In this document: positions 37,376-46,616 of the stretch, in pieces
Position numbering within the stretch: the first letter of the stretch is position 1
Layout: the number at the start of each line of letters is the position of its first letter
Assembly (NCBI RefSeq): GCF_022811725.1
Contig: NZ_CP094527.1
Location: forward strand, 558,001-622,000
Source: Mucilaginibacter sp. SMC90
GTDB lineage: Bacteria > Bacteroidota > Bacteroidia > Sphingobacteriales > Sphingobacteriaceae
Direction of reading: 5' to 3'
DNA length: 64,000 nt
The notes under the pieces: generated by a model
Databases searched by the model: none
What the model saw: only the letters and a program-made list of their open reading frames with translations
What the model was told of the DNA's origin: nothing
Program-made: the position numbers and the translations under genes

Positions 37376-38710
37376 ATGAGGACGAAAGAGTTAGATAAGC
37401 CCCAAAAGATAGCCAAGCCCCGTGTAAACGTGGTTACTTTAGGCTGTTCAAAAAATATTTACGATTCGGAGATATTGATGGGCCAGTTGAAGGGCAACCA
37501 GTTTGATGTGGTGCATGAGGCCGAGAAAGTAGGCAAAAATGATATTATAGTAATTAATACCTGCGGCTTTATTGATAATGCCAAGCAGGAATCAATAGAT
37601 ACTATTTTACAGTACAGTGAGCTTAAAGAACAAGGCAAAGTAGGCAAGGTAATTGTAACCGGTTGCCTGAGTGAGCGCTACAAACCCGAGCTTGAGGCCG
37701 AAATTACCAACGTTGATGCCTATTTTGGTACCAACGATCTGCAAAACCTGCTGGCTACTGTAGGGGCTAACTATAAGCATGAGCTGATTGGTGAGCGTTT
37801 ATTAACCACACCATCACATTTTGCTTATTTTAAAATAGCCGAGGGCTGTAACCGCCCCTGCTCATTTTGCGCTATCCCGTTGATGCGTGGCAAGCACCTG
37901 AGTTCACCAATTGAACAATTGGTTGAAGATGCCAAAAAACTTGCTAAAAACGGCACAAAGGAACTGATCCTGATTGCACAGGATTTGACCTATTATGGTC
38001 TGGATCTGTACGGTAAACGTAACCTGGATGAACTGCTTCGCCGTTTATCTGATGTGAACGGTATTGAGTGGATCAGATTACAGTATGCTTATCCTTCAGG
38101 GTTCCCGATGGAGATCCTGGATGTGATGAACGAGCGTGAAAATATCTGCAAATACCTGGATATGCCATTACAGCATATTACTGACAACATGCTGAAATCA
38201 ATGCGCCGTGGCATCACCAAGCAAAAAACTATTGATATTGTAAACGAGATCCGCGACCGCGTTCCGGGCATTGCCATGCGTACCACGCTGATCACCGGTT
38301 ATCCGGGCGAAACCCAGCAGGATTTTGAAGAGATGGCACAATGGGTTGAAGATACCAAGTTTGACCGTCTGGGTTGTTTCACTTATTCGCACGAGGAAAA
38401 AACCCATGCCCATAGTTTGGTTGACGATGTGCCTGAAGAAGTAAAACAGGAACGTGCTGATGCCATTATGGAAATTCAGCAGGGAATATCTTTTGATAAA
38501 AACCAGGAAAAGATAGGCAATACTTATAAAGTGCTGATTGACAAAAAAGATGGCGGTTACTTTGTTGGCCGTACAGAGTTTGATTCGCCCGAGGTTGACA
38601 ATGAGGTTTTAATTGATGCCAGCATTGATTATGCCACTGTTGGTAGCTTTGTTAACGTGAAGATAGACAGCGCCGAAGACTTTGATCTTTATGGACAAAT
38701 TGTAAAATAA
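37376..38710 (+). CDS. rimO: Ribosomal protein uS12 methylthiotransferase RimO
   Basis: Radical SAM enzyme that adds a methylthio group to an Asp of ribosomal protein uS12. The 444 residues hold an N-terminal MTTase domain (VTLGCSKNIYDSE, INTCGFIDNAKQES, VTGCLSERY) with three cluster-binding cysteines. The radical SAM motif is CNRPCSFCAIP (CxxxCxxC), and a C-terminal TRAM domain covers about 380-444. Complete and standard. Confidence 0.96.
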   Translation: MRTKELDKPQKIAKPRVNVVTLGCSKNIYDSEILMGQLKGNQFDVVHEAEKVGKNDIIVINTCGFIDNAKQESIDTILQYSELKEQGKVGKVIVTGCLSERYKPELEAEITNVDAYFGTNDLQNLLATVGANYKHELIGERLLTTPSHFAYFKIAEGCNRPCSFCAIPLMRGKHLSSPIEQLVEDAKKLAKNGTKELILIAQDLTYYGLDLYGKRNLDELLRRLSDVNGIEWIRLQYAYPSGFPMEILDVMNERENICKYLDMPLQHITDNMLKSMRRGITKQKTIDIVNEIRDRVPGIAMRTTLITGYPGETQQDFEEMAQWVEDTKFDRLGCFTYSHEEKTHAHSLVDDVPEEVKQERADAIMEIQQGISFDKNQEKIGNTYKVLIDKKDGGYFVGRTEFDSPEVDNEVLIDASIDYATVGSFVNVKIDSAEDFDLYGQIVK

Positions 38711-38893
38711 TATTAATTTGCAGTCGGCTGTAAAGCGATTTGCGATTTATAATCTAATTTCGACATCAGCATTTAATTTTATTTGCTGATGTTTTGTTTT
38801 AGGGCAAAATCCGAAATCGAACATCCCAAACGGCGAAGCCTTCTTGAACACCTTAGAAAGCAAGTCAAAATTGAAAAATCCGAAATCAACAAA

Positions 38894-40510
38894 ATGGACT
38901 CATCCTGTATAAGTTATAAAGACACCGGTTTCTTTTCAAACACTGTTGCCGATTACATCGATAACAAGCCCGAGTTGCAACCTTTTTATGGTCACCGTCC
39001 GGATATGGCTGGTTTTGCCGAATTTTTGAAAAATAAAAAGGTAGTTGCAGATAGAGAGGTGTTGGTTCGTGTTTTAACCAGACAATATGAATGCTTAGGT
39101 AAGGAGCCCGGTAAATTATGTACTTATTCAACCGCTCTTACTGCCCAAAACCTGGAGCTGTTAAAGCAGGATAATACTTATACCATTACCACAGGTCACC
39201 AGTTAAACATCTTTGCAGGGCCTTTATATTTCCTTTATAAAATTGCTACCGCCATTAAATTGGCTCAGCAACTCAAGACAGCTCATCCCGATAAAAACTT
39301 TGTTCCTGTTTACTGGATGGCCAGCGAAGATCATGATTTTGCTGAGATCAACTACACCAACATTGGCGGTAAAAAGGTGCATTGGTGGTACGAGGCTTCG
39401 GGCGCTACAGGTCGCATTGATCCGGTAAGTATTCGTCAGGCACTTAACCAATACAAAGGTGTTTTAGGTATGGAAGGTCACGCTACCGATCTTGCCGAAA
39501 TAGTTGAAACTGCCTACACCAAATTTGATAAACTTGCCGATGCTACAAGGTACCTGGTGAACTCTCTTTTCGGCCAATACGGCCTCGTTATTATTGATGC
39601 CGATGACCATGAGTTTAAAAAAGAGTTCGCGCCAATTATTGAGCAGGATATCATCGGTCAGTATAGTTTTAAAAACATTAGCGAAACCAATCAAAAACTG
39701 CATGAACTTGGTGTGCATATCCAGGTTAATCCGAGGGAGATCAATTTCTTTTATTTGAAAGATCAGCTGCGCGAACGGATAGTTTTTGAGAATGACAGCT
39801 ACAACGTCCTTAATACTGAAATTAAGTTTACCGAAGCTGAACTTAAAAAGGAGATAGCCGAACACCCCGAGCGCTTTAGCCCTAACGTGGTGATGCGTCC
39901 ATTGTACCAGGAATGCATTTTACCTAACATAGCCTACATCGGTGGTGGTGCAGAGGTAGTTTATTGGATGGAACTGAAATCGAACTTTGATCATTATAAA
40001 ATTGACTTCCCGATCCTGATCCTCCGTAACTCGGCATTGGTAATTAAAAAGGAACAGGCCGCCAAAATATCCCGCATGGATTTGGATGCTATTGCGTTGT
40101 TCAAACAAAGCGATGCGCTGCAAACCTACTGGATCAAAAAGCACAGCGACCATAACCTGAGCATTGCCGAAGAATGGCGCGAAATGGAAAGCCTGTTCGA
40201 GAAAATAAAGCTTCGCGCTTACAAGATCGATCCTACACTTTCTCCATCAGCCGCGGCTGTACAGGCCCGGTTGAAAAAAGCGATGGATAACCTGGAAAAG
40301 AAACTGATCCGTGCCGAAAAAAGAAATTATAGTGTACGCTTAGAGCAGCTAACCGCCGTTAAAGCCGAGCTGTTCCCGAAAGATAGCCTGCAGGAACGTT
40401 CTGAAAACTTTGGCCTTATGTATGTGAAATGGGGGCAAACTTTTATTGATGAACTGATTCGTCTGTTTGAGCCGCTTGATTTTAAGTTTACGGTGTTGAC
40501 GGAGAAGTAA
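38894..40510 (+). CDS. bshC: Bacillithiol biosynthesis cysteine-adding enzyme BshC
   Basis: Proposed last enzyme of bacillithiol synthesis, joining cysteine to glucosaminyl malate. The start is set at ATG 38894 (MDSSCISYKDTGFFSNTVAD), which gives 538 residues, the family length; the frame runs open upstream to 38783 but that part is unlike the family. The fold landmarks VTTGHQLNIFAGPLYFLYK-like (TITTGHQLNIFAGPLYFLYK), FVPVYWMASEDHDFAEI, PNIAYIGGGAEVVYWMEL and a C-terminal coiled coil are present. It shows the cell probably makes bacillithiol. Confidence 0.93.
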   Translation: MDSSCISYKDTGFFSNTVADYIDNKPELQPFYGHRPDMAGFAEFLKNKKVVADREVLVRVLTRQYECLGKEPGKLCTYSTALTAQNLELLKQDNTYTITTGHQLNIFAGPLYFLYKIATAIKLAQQLKTAHPDKNFVPVYWMASEDHDFAEINYTNIGGKKVHWWYEASGATGRIDPVSIRQALNQYKGVLGMEGHATDLAEIVETAYTKFDKLADATRYLVNSLFGQYGLVIIDADDHEFKKEFAPIIEQDIIGQYSFKNISETNQKLHELGVHIQVNPREINFFYLKDQLRERIVFENDSYNVLNTEIKFTEAELKKEIAEHPERFSPNVVMRPLYQECILPNIAYIGGGAEVVYWMELKSNFDHYKIDFPILILRNSALVIKKEQAAKISRMDLDAIALFKQSDALQTYWIKKHSDHNLSIAEEWREMESLFEKIKLRAYKIDPTLSPSAAAVQARLKKAMDNLEKKLIRAEKRNYSVRLEQLTAVKAELFPKDSLQERSENFGLMYVKWGQTFIDELIRLFEPLDFKFTVLTEK

Positions 40511-40525
40511 GAGACATCTCCATCA

Positions 40526-40619
40526 CGTCATTGCGAGGCACGAAGCAATCGCGAACTGTACAGGGGGATTTGCAAAGTTACTCTGCAGGTAGGGGATTGC
40601 TTCGTGCCTCGCAATGACG
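40526..40619. repeat. CATTGCGAG palindromic element, copy 3
   Basis: Perfect 25-bp arms (40526-40550 and 40595-40619) with a 44-base spacer. Each arm differs from copy 2 by one base (CACGAAG for TACGAAG). It lies just after bshC, before the convergent ferredoxin gene. Confidence 0.85.
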
Positions 40620-40706
40620 AGTGGCAAAGCAACAAAACCCCGCTGCCGGAAAGAAAAATAGTAAACCGGTAACAGGGCTCGCACACAAAACACAAGGATT
40701 TTTAAC

Positions 40707-40745
40707 CCGACTTAACACTTTAAACTCAAGACTTAAAACTTCCGG
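40707..40745. repeat. Dispersed repeat shared with the TPP riboswitch insertion
   Basis: Contains AGACTTAAAACTT (40729-40741), whose exact complement AAGTTTTAAGTCT is at 51312-51324 inside the riboswitch. Neighbouring bases on both sides are also similar (ACTTTAAACTCAAG here). Confidence 0.55.
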
Positions 40746-40747
40746 CT

Positions 40748-41065
40748 TTACTCTTCCCCCACCAGCTTAAACACCATACCATCCATATCCTCAGTGATCC
40801 TGATTTGGCAGGCCAACCGGCTGGCTGGAGGGGCATAGGGTAGGGTATCCAATACGTCGAGTTCAGTATCTGTAGCGGTAAAGTATGCTTCAGGTCCTTC
40901 AATAACCTGTACGTGGCAGGTGGCACAAAGCGCCATGCCACCGCAGGTAGCCAGGATATCATATTCAGATGCCTTTAGCACTTCCATCAGGCTCAGGTTT
41001 ATGCCTTCCGGAATTTCGACTGGTCTGCTGCCGCCGTCGCGGTCAATTATGGTTAAATTTATCAT
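40748..41065 (-). CDS. [2Fe-2S] ferredoxin, adrenodoxin-like
   Basis: Electron carrier of 105 residues. The cluster ligands CGGMALCATC (CxxxxxCxxC) and the later Cys in SRLACQIRI follow vertebrate- and ISC-type ferredoxin spacing. The gene starts 2 bases after the ferredoxin reductase stop codon, so the two form a translationally linked pair; the reductase is likely its electron donor. Confidence 0.92.
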   Translation of the reverse strand: MINLTIIDRDGGSRPVEIPEGINLSLMEVLKASEYDILATCGGMALCATCHVQVIEGPEAYFTATDTELDVLDTLPYAPPASRLACQIRITEDMDGMVFKLVGEE

Positions 41066-41067
41066 GG

Positions 41068-42078
41068 CTAAAAGGCGCTAACACCGTAAACGGTGGTGTA
41101 TTTAAAACTCAATTTTTGTTCGGGATAAACATATTTGAAAGCGCTTTGAGCCATCAGTGCTCCCTCGTGGAAACCACATAATATCAGTTTAAGCTTACCG
41201 GGATAAGTATTGATATCACCAATGGCATAAATGCGCTCGATATTGGTGCTATAATCAACTGTATTTACCGCTATGGCCGATTTATCGATATTCAATCCCC
41301 AGTCGGCAATAGGGCCAAGTTTAGGACTAAGACCGAATAATGGAATGAGATGGTCTGCTTCAATATGACTTACCTGTTGGTCACGATCAAGCAGGGTTAT
41401 TTCTTGCAAGCGGTTATCACCGGTTAAGGCGACTACGTTAGATTTAAGGATCAAATCGATTTTTCCTTCCCTGGCCAGTTCAAACACTTTTTCAGCACTA
41501 TCCGGCGCGCCGCGGAAAGTATCGCCGCGGTGAACAAGCGTAACACGCTCGGCCACATTACTTAGAAAAACGGCCCAGTCCAATGCAGAATCGCCGCCGC
41601 CGGCCAGTACAACTTTTTTATTGCGGAAATGTTCGGGGTTCTTCACCATATAGGCTACGCCCTTACCTTCAAAATCGGTAAGGCGGTCAATTTCCGGTTT
41701 GCGGGGTTCAAAGCAGCCGAGGCCACCGGCAATTACTACTACCTGGCAATGAACAACCGTTTGGTCATTAGTGATAATGTTGTAAGAACCATCCTCATTA
41801 CGCTGCAGGTTTTCCACCCGTTCGCCCAAACTAAAAGTTGGGTTAAAAGGAGCTATTTGTACCATCAAATTATCTACCAGTTGCTGCGCAGTAACATCGG
41901 GGTAGCCGGGAATATCATAGATTGGCTTGTGCGGATAGATCTCAGAAAGCTGACCGCCAACCTGCGGCAATACATCAATAAGATGGCAGCGCATTTTGAG
42001 CAGTCCGGCTTCAAAAACAGCAAATAAACCAACAGGCCCCGCGCCTATAATACAGATATCGGTAGTAATGTGTTCCAT
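41068..42078 (-). CDS. Ferredoxin-NADP+ reductase, thioredoxin reductase-like type
   Basis: Flavoprotein that moves electrons between NADPH and ferredoxin (YumC/TrxR-like FNR). From the ATG at 42078 it has 336 residues. FAD motif CIIGAGPVGLFAVFEAGL, NADPH motif VVLAGGGDSALDWAVFL and the second FAD motif ERIYAIGDINTYPG are present. The redox CxxC of thioredoxin reductase is absent, which separates it from TrxR. Partner ferredoxin follows. Confidence 0.92.
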   Translation of the reverse strand: MEHITTDICIIGAGPVGLFAVFEAGLLKMRCHLIDVLPQVGGQLSEIYPHKPIYDIPGYPDVTAQQLVDNLMVQIAPFNPTFSLGERVENLQRNEDGSYNIITNDQTVVHCQVVVIAGGLGCFEPRKPEIDRLTDFEGKGVAYMVKNPEHFRNKKVVLAGGGDSALDWAVFLSNVAERVTLVHRGDTFRGAPDSAEKVFELAREGKIDLILKSNVVALTGDNRLQEITLLDRDQQVSHIEADHLIPLFGLSPKLGPIADWGLNIDKSAIAVNTVDYSTNIERIYAIGDINTYPGKLKLILCGFHEGALMAQSAFKYVYPEQKLSFKYTTVYGVSAF

Positions 42079-42155
42079 GTATGATCGCCTTTTGTTCGGC
42101 ACTCAAATTTGGAGCTAAAGCCGTTGGTAATCAAATGATATAAAGTAATATAAGA

Positions 42156-43055
42156 TTACTTTAAGTTATAATTGGCGAGGCAAAAACGTTTAAAAAGTTC
42201 AATCAGTTTACTGTGTTTTCCATGTAATTGGATAAACTGGAACGTGCGGAAAATCTCCAATCCTTTAACATCAATAATGGTAAGCTCGTTGTATTTCAAT
42301 TCGCTTACTACCGATTGAATGGATAGGAATGTAGCTGTTTCTGAGTATAAAAGGTATTGTTTTATGGCAATACTGCTCTCCAGCTGAATCTCGATGTTAA
42401 GGTCTTTGGGATTGATCTGCACGGCTGCCAAAGCATTGAATATAACGTCCAGCGTCCCTGAGCCGGCTTCCCTTAACACCAACGGAATGGAGGGTAGTTG
42501 TTTTGGCGTGATCTCGGCCTTTTTGGATAACTTATTGTTAGCACCGGTCACCAACACAATTTCGTCTTTAATAAAATCGGTATAGGATAATTGCGGCGAA
42601 TGGGCTGCACCTTCCACAATGGCGATGTCGATTTTTTCGGCCAATACCAATTGCGAAATCTGGTCGGTATTGGCCTGGATAAAGTTGAAGGTAACTTTGG
42701 GGTATGTTTTTTTGAACATAGCCAGCAGCTTGGGCAAAATGGTTTGGGCCACTGTGGTACTTGCGCCTATGTGCAGGGTACCGGCCTCTAAATTATTAAG
42801 CTGCGCAAGTTCGGTTTCCAATTCCGTATAGGTTTGGAAGATTTTTTCAGCATACTTTTCCAGAATTTTACCGGCAGAGGTAAGAGCTATGTTATTGCCG
42901 TTACGCTTAAACAGTTGTACGCTTAGTTGCTGTTCAAGCTCTTTAATGTGTTTGGTAACGGCAGGCTGGGTTATAAACAACTCGGATGCTGCTTTGGTAA
43001 AGCTCAACCGCTGTGCAACCGTGTAAAAAACCTTCAGCCTGAAATCAAATATCAT
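42156..43055 (-). CDS. LysR-family transcriptional regulator
   Basis: The N-terminal winged HTH (residues 1-65) reads LKVFYTVAQRLSFTKAASEL then FITQPAVTKHIKELEQQL. The effector domain covers about 90-295. Its start lies 90 bases from the DUF4199 gene and its end 77 bases before the reductase, same strand. The effector is not evident; the CysB/CbbR-like length of 299 gives no hint. Confidence 0.9.
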   Translation of the reverse strand: MIFDFRLKVFYTVAQRLSFTKAASELFITQPAVTKHIKELEQQLSVQLFKRNGNNIALTSAGKILEKYAEKIFQTYTELETELAQLNNLEAGTLHIGASTTVAQTILPKLLAMFKKTYPKVTFNFIQANTDQISQLVLAEKIDIAIVEGAAHSPQLSYTDFIKDEIVLVTGANNKLSKKAEITPKQLPSIPLVLREAGSGTLDVIFNALAAVQINPKDLNIEIQLESSIAIKQYLLYSETATFLSIQSVVSELKYNELTIIDVKGLEIFRTFQFIQLHGKHSKLIELFKRFCLANYNLK

Positions 43056-43147
43056 TGAGCCAATTTAGGAATAAATAGTTAAGATTTAATCTCCTTCAGA
43101 ATCCGCAGATTTAATCACATAAAGTTACATCATATGCTGCAACTACT

Positions 43148-43687
43148 TTAATTGGTAGCTAATTGCGGATCAGCATTTTTGCGTTTTAATGCTAAGGCGG
43201 CAATAAGGGCTATTACCAAACCCACGGGTAGTATCTCAATATAAGTGAATAAAATAACCCCAAACGGGGTTTTATACATTTCAGCGTAACTCGCAAATTG
43301 TTGTTTGGTTTTAGCAATTTCGGCGGCGGTAGCGCCGTTTTCCCGGGCCTGCTTTAAAGTATAGTCAGTTAGCTTTTCCATAAAATTTGGAAAAAATGCG
43401 TAATACTCAATAAGCCAGGTCAGCACGTATATCGTCGATGCGATAAGCGCTATATAAAGTCCTATCTGAAACGCTTTTCCAAAACTGATCACCCCACCGT
43501 TATATTTATCGCGAAAATTTTTCACGGCTACGAATATCATGGAAAAGGCCAGGATCATAGAGCCATATCCCAGCCACATATTACCATGATAATCGGCACT
43601 AATATAACAAGCTGCAGTTGAGCAAACCATCACAATAGTAGTGATCAAACCTGCTATCGATCCAAAAACAAGTACGTTCTTTTTCAT
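43148..43687 (-). CDS. DUF4199 family membrane protein
   Basis: Inner membrane protein of 179 residues with four predicted helices (VLVFGSIAGLITTIVMVCST, GSMILAFSMIFVAVKNF, FQIGLYIALIASTIYVLTWL, ILPVGLVIALIAALALK). An amphipathic charged stretch lies between helices 3 and 4. DUF4199 proteins are widespread in Bacteroidota with no known role. The ATG at 43687 follows the frame's hydrophilic lead from 43741. The gene follows a membrane-anchored LuxR-type regulator. Confidence 0.82.
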   Translation of the reverse strand: MKKNVLVFGSIAGLITTIVMVCSTAACYISADYHGNMWLGYGSMILAFSMIFVAVKNFRDKYNGGVISFGKAFQIGLYIALIASTIYVLTWLIEYYAFFPNFMEKLTDYTLKQARENGATAAEIAKTKQQFASYAEMYKTPFGVILFTYIEILPVGLVIALIAALALKRKNADPQLATN

Positions 43688-43797
43688 ATTTTTTTGTTTT
43701 GATGGAACAAATTTGGGTTGTCTGAAACTTTTAGGGCTCATACTTTAGGGTGATTTTGCAAATACCTGCTAATTTTAATGCTAAAGTGTGATCATTA

Positions 43798-44265
43798 TCA
43801 GGGAATGATGGACAATCGCTTACCCATTTCAATTGCCTGGGTGCGACGTTTTACTTCCATTTTTTCAAAAACCTTTGCCGAATGCGTTTTAATAGTATTT
43901 AGCGATACAAACAATCGCTCTGAAATTTCCTGGTTGCTTAGCCCCTGGGCCATCAATTGCAAAACATCCAGTTCGCGTTTGCTGAGGCCCAGCTTTTCTA
44001 CTTCGGTCTGGTTAATGGTAAATTCGGGCCCGCTGTTTATGTAAACCTGCTTTTCTATTACTACGGTTTTAGGTTTGGTAAGCTTTAGCGCAAGCCAGAT
44101 ACCGAGTGCTGTAAAAAACAAAGCGATAGCACCTATGTAAACCTCATAAGCATTGTTAGCTATTACAAATTTTAATTCGAGCCATTTTAGCAAAAACAAT
44201 AGCACAGCAAGGCTCAGCCCATATAATATAGTGTGTTTATTTTTTGCCAGCAGGTTTGAGGCCAT
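43798..44265 (-). CDS. Membrane-anchored LuxR-type transcriptional regulator
   Basis: The 155 residues have two N-terminal membrane helices (TILYGLSLAVLLFLLKWLEL and VYIGAIALFFTALGIWLALK) followed directly by a LuxR/GerE HTH (about 92-150). The HTH reads LSKRELDVLQLMAQGLSNQE, then ISERLFVSLNTIKTHSAKVF. No receiver domain is present, so any signal must come through the membrane part. Upstream of, and probably co-transcribed with, the DUF4199 gene. Confidence 0.87.
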   Translation of the reverse strand: MASNLLAKNKHTILYGLSLAVLLFLLKWLELKFVIANNAYEVYIGAIALFFTALGIWLALKLTKPKTVVIEKQVYINSGPEFTINQTEVEKLGLSKRELDVLQLMAQGLSNQEISERLFVSLNTIKTHSAKVFEKMEVKRRTQAIEMGKRLSIIP

Positions 44266-44330
44266 ATTATGATCAGCGATTTACTTTAAAATTAGGATAT
44301 TTTACACAAAGCCCGAAAATCCCGAAAATA

Positions 44331-44358
44331 AAAAAAGCGGGATAGCATCCCGCTTTTA
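44331..44358 (-). terminator. Rho-independent terminator of the Spy-like gene
   Basis: Arms AAAAGCGGGAT and ATCCCGCTTTT with an AGC loop; on the minus strand six T follow. A second 10-bp hairpin (AGGATTAGGG / CCCTAATCCT, 44371-44395) precedes it just after the stop codon. Confidence 0.8.
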
Positions 44359-44409
44359 GCGTAGTTTAATAGGATTAGGGCAATCCCCTAATCCTGAAAA
44401 TCATAGTGT

Positions 44410-44781
44410 TTATTGGCCTGCTTTCTTAACTGCATCTTTTTTAGCCTTCTTTTCGGCTTTCATCTCGGCATATGCCTTTTTTTGTTCGGGGGTAAATATT
44501 TTATCAAGCTTTTCGGCAGTCTGCTTTTTGATCTTCTGATCGGCCAGGTGACTTGTTTTTTTGTCTTGTTTTAATTTTTTCAAACTATCAATGCTTGTTG
44601 CCTGTGCCAGCAAAACCGCATTTACTTTTTTGGTTTGGTCGGCAGTAAGTTTCAGGTGCTTTTGCAGGTGTTCGGTTTTATTACCTGCTTTTTGAGCTGG
44701 GGTTTTTTCAACTTTTTGTTGTGCGCTTGCAGTAAAGCTTAGGCCGCCGGCAAGGGCCAGTATCATCAGTATTTTTTTCAT
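44410..44781 (-). CDS. Exported Lys-rich Spy/CpxP-like protein
   Basis: The 123 residues have a signal peptide, LALAGGLSFTASAQQ. The mature part is all-helical and very rich in Lys, with LTADQTKKVNAVLLAQATSI and KIFTPEQKKAYAEMKAEKKA resembling the LTxxQ motifs of Spy/CpxP periplasmic chaperones. It is a single gene with its own terminator. A role in envelope protein quality control is plausible but not shown. Confidence 0.72.
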   Translation of the reverse strand: MKKILMILALAGGLSFTASAQQKVEKTPAQKAGNKTEHLQKHLKLTADQTKKVNAVLLAQATSIDSLKKLKQDKKTSHLADQKIKKQTAEKLDKIFTPEQKKAYAEMKAEKKAKKDAVKKAGQ

Positions 44782-45219
44782 GATTATATATTTTTTCAGA
44801 TAATTAAAGCTATTGACAATATAGATGAGTTTTAGTTTAAATAGCTAAGCATTTAAGTTTGTTTTACAATTAAATTAAACCCGGGCGCTTTTTAATGGTC
44901 ATACCATAGCATATAAGTTAAATCTTTTAATTAGTAACCCGGATGTTATTAAAAAGGCTGTTAAGTACCGGTGCGGCTTTGTTTTGTTGTTGTGTGCGTT
45001 CGCCGTATTTACTGCCTTTTTGCCGGGCTACCTGCAAACTCTAAAATTCCGTTATAAAAAAGCTGGTCTAACAACAGGGTAGGGTACCCCGCTTTACCGC
45101 GATGCAATAGCCGCTCCTGCCTCTAACACGCCTCTGTGCTCCATCGACAGGATATATTTTAACGTCATTATGATTTTGGGGGCATATTCTCAATGACATT
45201 TCTTTTAGGGAGTTACTGA
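44782..45219. other. 438-base gap, no supported gene
   Basis: AT-rich first half, presumably the promoter of the Spy-like gene. The second half holds a 33-codon Cys-rich frame (from 44943) that I do not believe, and no terminator for lpxB that I can see. Confidence 0.5.
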
Positions 45220-46347
45220 TTATTTCTCCGTCTCTTTAGCCTCCAGGGTATATTGAACAATTAATCCGGCTGTTTTAGCCGATGCCCCGGGTTGCCCCAT
45301 ACGCACATCGAGCTCGTCATAATTATTAAGCATACTTTGGCGGTAGTTTGCATCATTAACAATAAGGTTTAACTCTTCACCTATCTTGTTAGCTGTACAG
45401 TCTTCCTGTATCAATTCTTTCACCACCGCTTTATCCATGATCAGGTTTACCAGTGATATAAATTTGAGCTTTACCAGCATGCGGGCTATTGCAATGGTTA
45501 ATTTTCCACCTTTGTAAACCACTACCTGCGGTACATTAAACAAGGCGGTTTCAAGCGTTGCAGTACCTGAAGCCACAATAGCTGCCTGGGCTTGGTTTAA
45601 CAGGTCATAGGTGGCGTTAAATACAATAGGGACCTCTGCCGTATTTAAATAAGGTGCATAATACGCCGCCTGGAAAGCCGGGGCCCCGGCTATAACAAAC
45701 TGGTAGTCAGGAAAACTGATCGAAGCTTTGATCATATCCGGCAGTAAGCGGCTGATCTCCTGCTTGCGGCTGCCGGGCAGCAAGGCGATAATTTTCTTGC
45801 CGGTAAGGTTATTTTTTTGAAGAAAATCCGAATCTGCTTTAAATGCCGAAACAGCGTCGAGCAATGGATTGCCCACGTAATCCACTTGCATTCCCCATTC
45901 TTTGTAAAACGCCACCTCGAAAGGCAGGATGCAAAACAAGTGATCAACAATACGTTTGATCTTGAGCACACGTTTCTGGTTCCAGGCCCAAACTTTTGGC
46001 GAAATATAGTAACAAACCAAAAATCCCTGTGCTTTTGCGTACTCGGCTATTTTTAAGTTGAAGCCGGGAAAATCTATCAGGATCAAAACATCCGGTTGAT
46101 AGGCCGAGATATCCTGCTTGCAGGCCTTCATGTTTTTAAGGATAGTTTGCAGGTTGGCAACTACTTCAACAAAGCCCATAAAAGCCATATCGGCATAATG
46201 TTTTACCAATGTGCCGCCTTCGGCCTGCATCAGGTCGCCGCCAAAAAAGCGAAATTCGGCCTGGTGGTCAAGCGCTTTCAGGGCTTTGATTAAATTAGCT
46301 CCGTGCAAATCGCCCGAGGCCTCGCCGGCTACCAGGTAATATTTCAT
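45220..46347 (-). CDS. lpxB: Lipid-A-disaccharide synthase
   Basis: GT19 enzyme that joins UDP-diacylglucosamine and lipid X in lipid A synthesis at the inner membrane. The 375 residues carry YYLVAGEASGDLHGANLIKA, LIDFPGFNLKIAEYAK, YYISPKVWAWNQKRVLKIKR and LLPGSRKQEI, all typical. Its ATG overlaps the stop of the preceding small gene by one base (TAATG), so it is translationally coupled to it. Confidence 0.95.
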   Translation of the reverse strand: MKYYLVAGEASGDLHGANLIKALKALDHQAEFRFFGGDLMQAEGGTLVKHYADMAFMGFVEVVANLQTILKNMKACKQDISAYQPDVLILIDFPGFNLKIAEYAKAQGFLVCYYISPKVWAWNQKRVLKIKRIVDHLFCILPFEVAFYKEWGMQVDYVGNPLLDAVSAFKADSDFLQKNNLTGKKIIALLPGSRKQEISRLLPDMIKASISFPDYQFVIAGAPAFQAAYYAPYLNTAEVPIVFNATYDLLNQAQAAIVASGTATLETALFNVPQVVVYKGGKLTIAIARMLVKLKFISLVNLIMDKAVVKELIQEDCTANKIGEELNLIVNDANYRQSMLNNYDELDVRMGQPGASAKTAGLIVQYTLEAKETEK

Positions 46348-46613
46348 TATAAGGATTGCAGTTTAAAAATGAATATGGCCAGCATAAACAAAATTGAGAT
46401 CATGGCAATGCCGTTCCCTGTTTTATCGGCCCCTTTGCCGTAAAAGTAACGAATGATAAACAGGTTGATGGCAAATGCTACAAAATAAGGGATACCGGGT
46501 TTATGCATGAAAACAAACTGGTTTTTAAGCAGAAATCCAAAAACAAACAAGCTAACGCCGGGCAGTACTGCACCGATGAGCAAGCCTGCGGATATGTCGT
46601 TTTTGTTTAGCAT
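46347..46613 (-). CDS. Small three-helix membrane protein between surE and lpxB
   Basis: 88 residues with three predicted helices: AGLLIGAVLPGVSLFVFGFL, YFVAFAINLFIIRYF and GIAMISILFMLAIFIF. No motif recognised. It starts 3 bases after surE and its stop overlaps the lpxB ATG, so it is part of a tight surE-lpxB operon. Function unknown; an envelope role is suggested only by position. Confidence 0.8.
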   Translation of the reverse strand: MLNKNDISAGLLIGAVLPGVSLFVFGFLLKNQFVFMHKPGIPYFVAFAINLFIIRYFYGKGADKTGNGIAMISILFMLAIFIFKLQSL

Positions 46614-46616
46614 AAT

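Noticed and set aside
38783..38893. N-terminal extension of bshC
   Set aside because: The in-frame stretch contains repeat-derived ATCCGAAATC words and is unlike BshC; the ATG at 38894 gives the family's usual N-terminus.
44943..45044. 33-codon Cys-rich frame MLLKRLLSTGAALFC
   Set aside because: Too short, with no conserved signature or clear promoter, in a gap without other coding signs.
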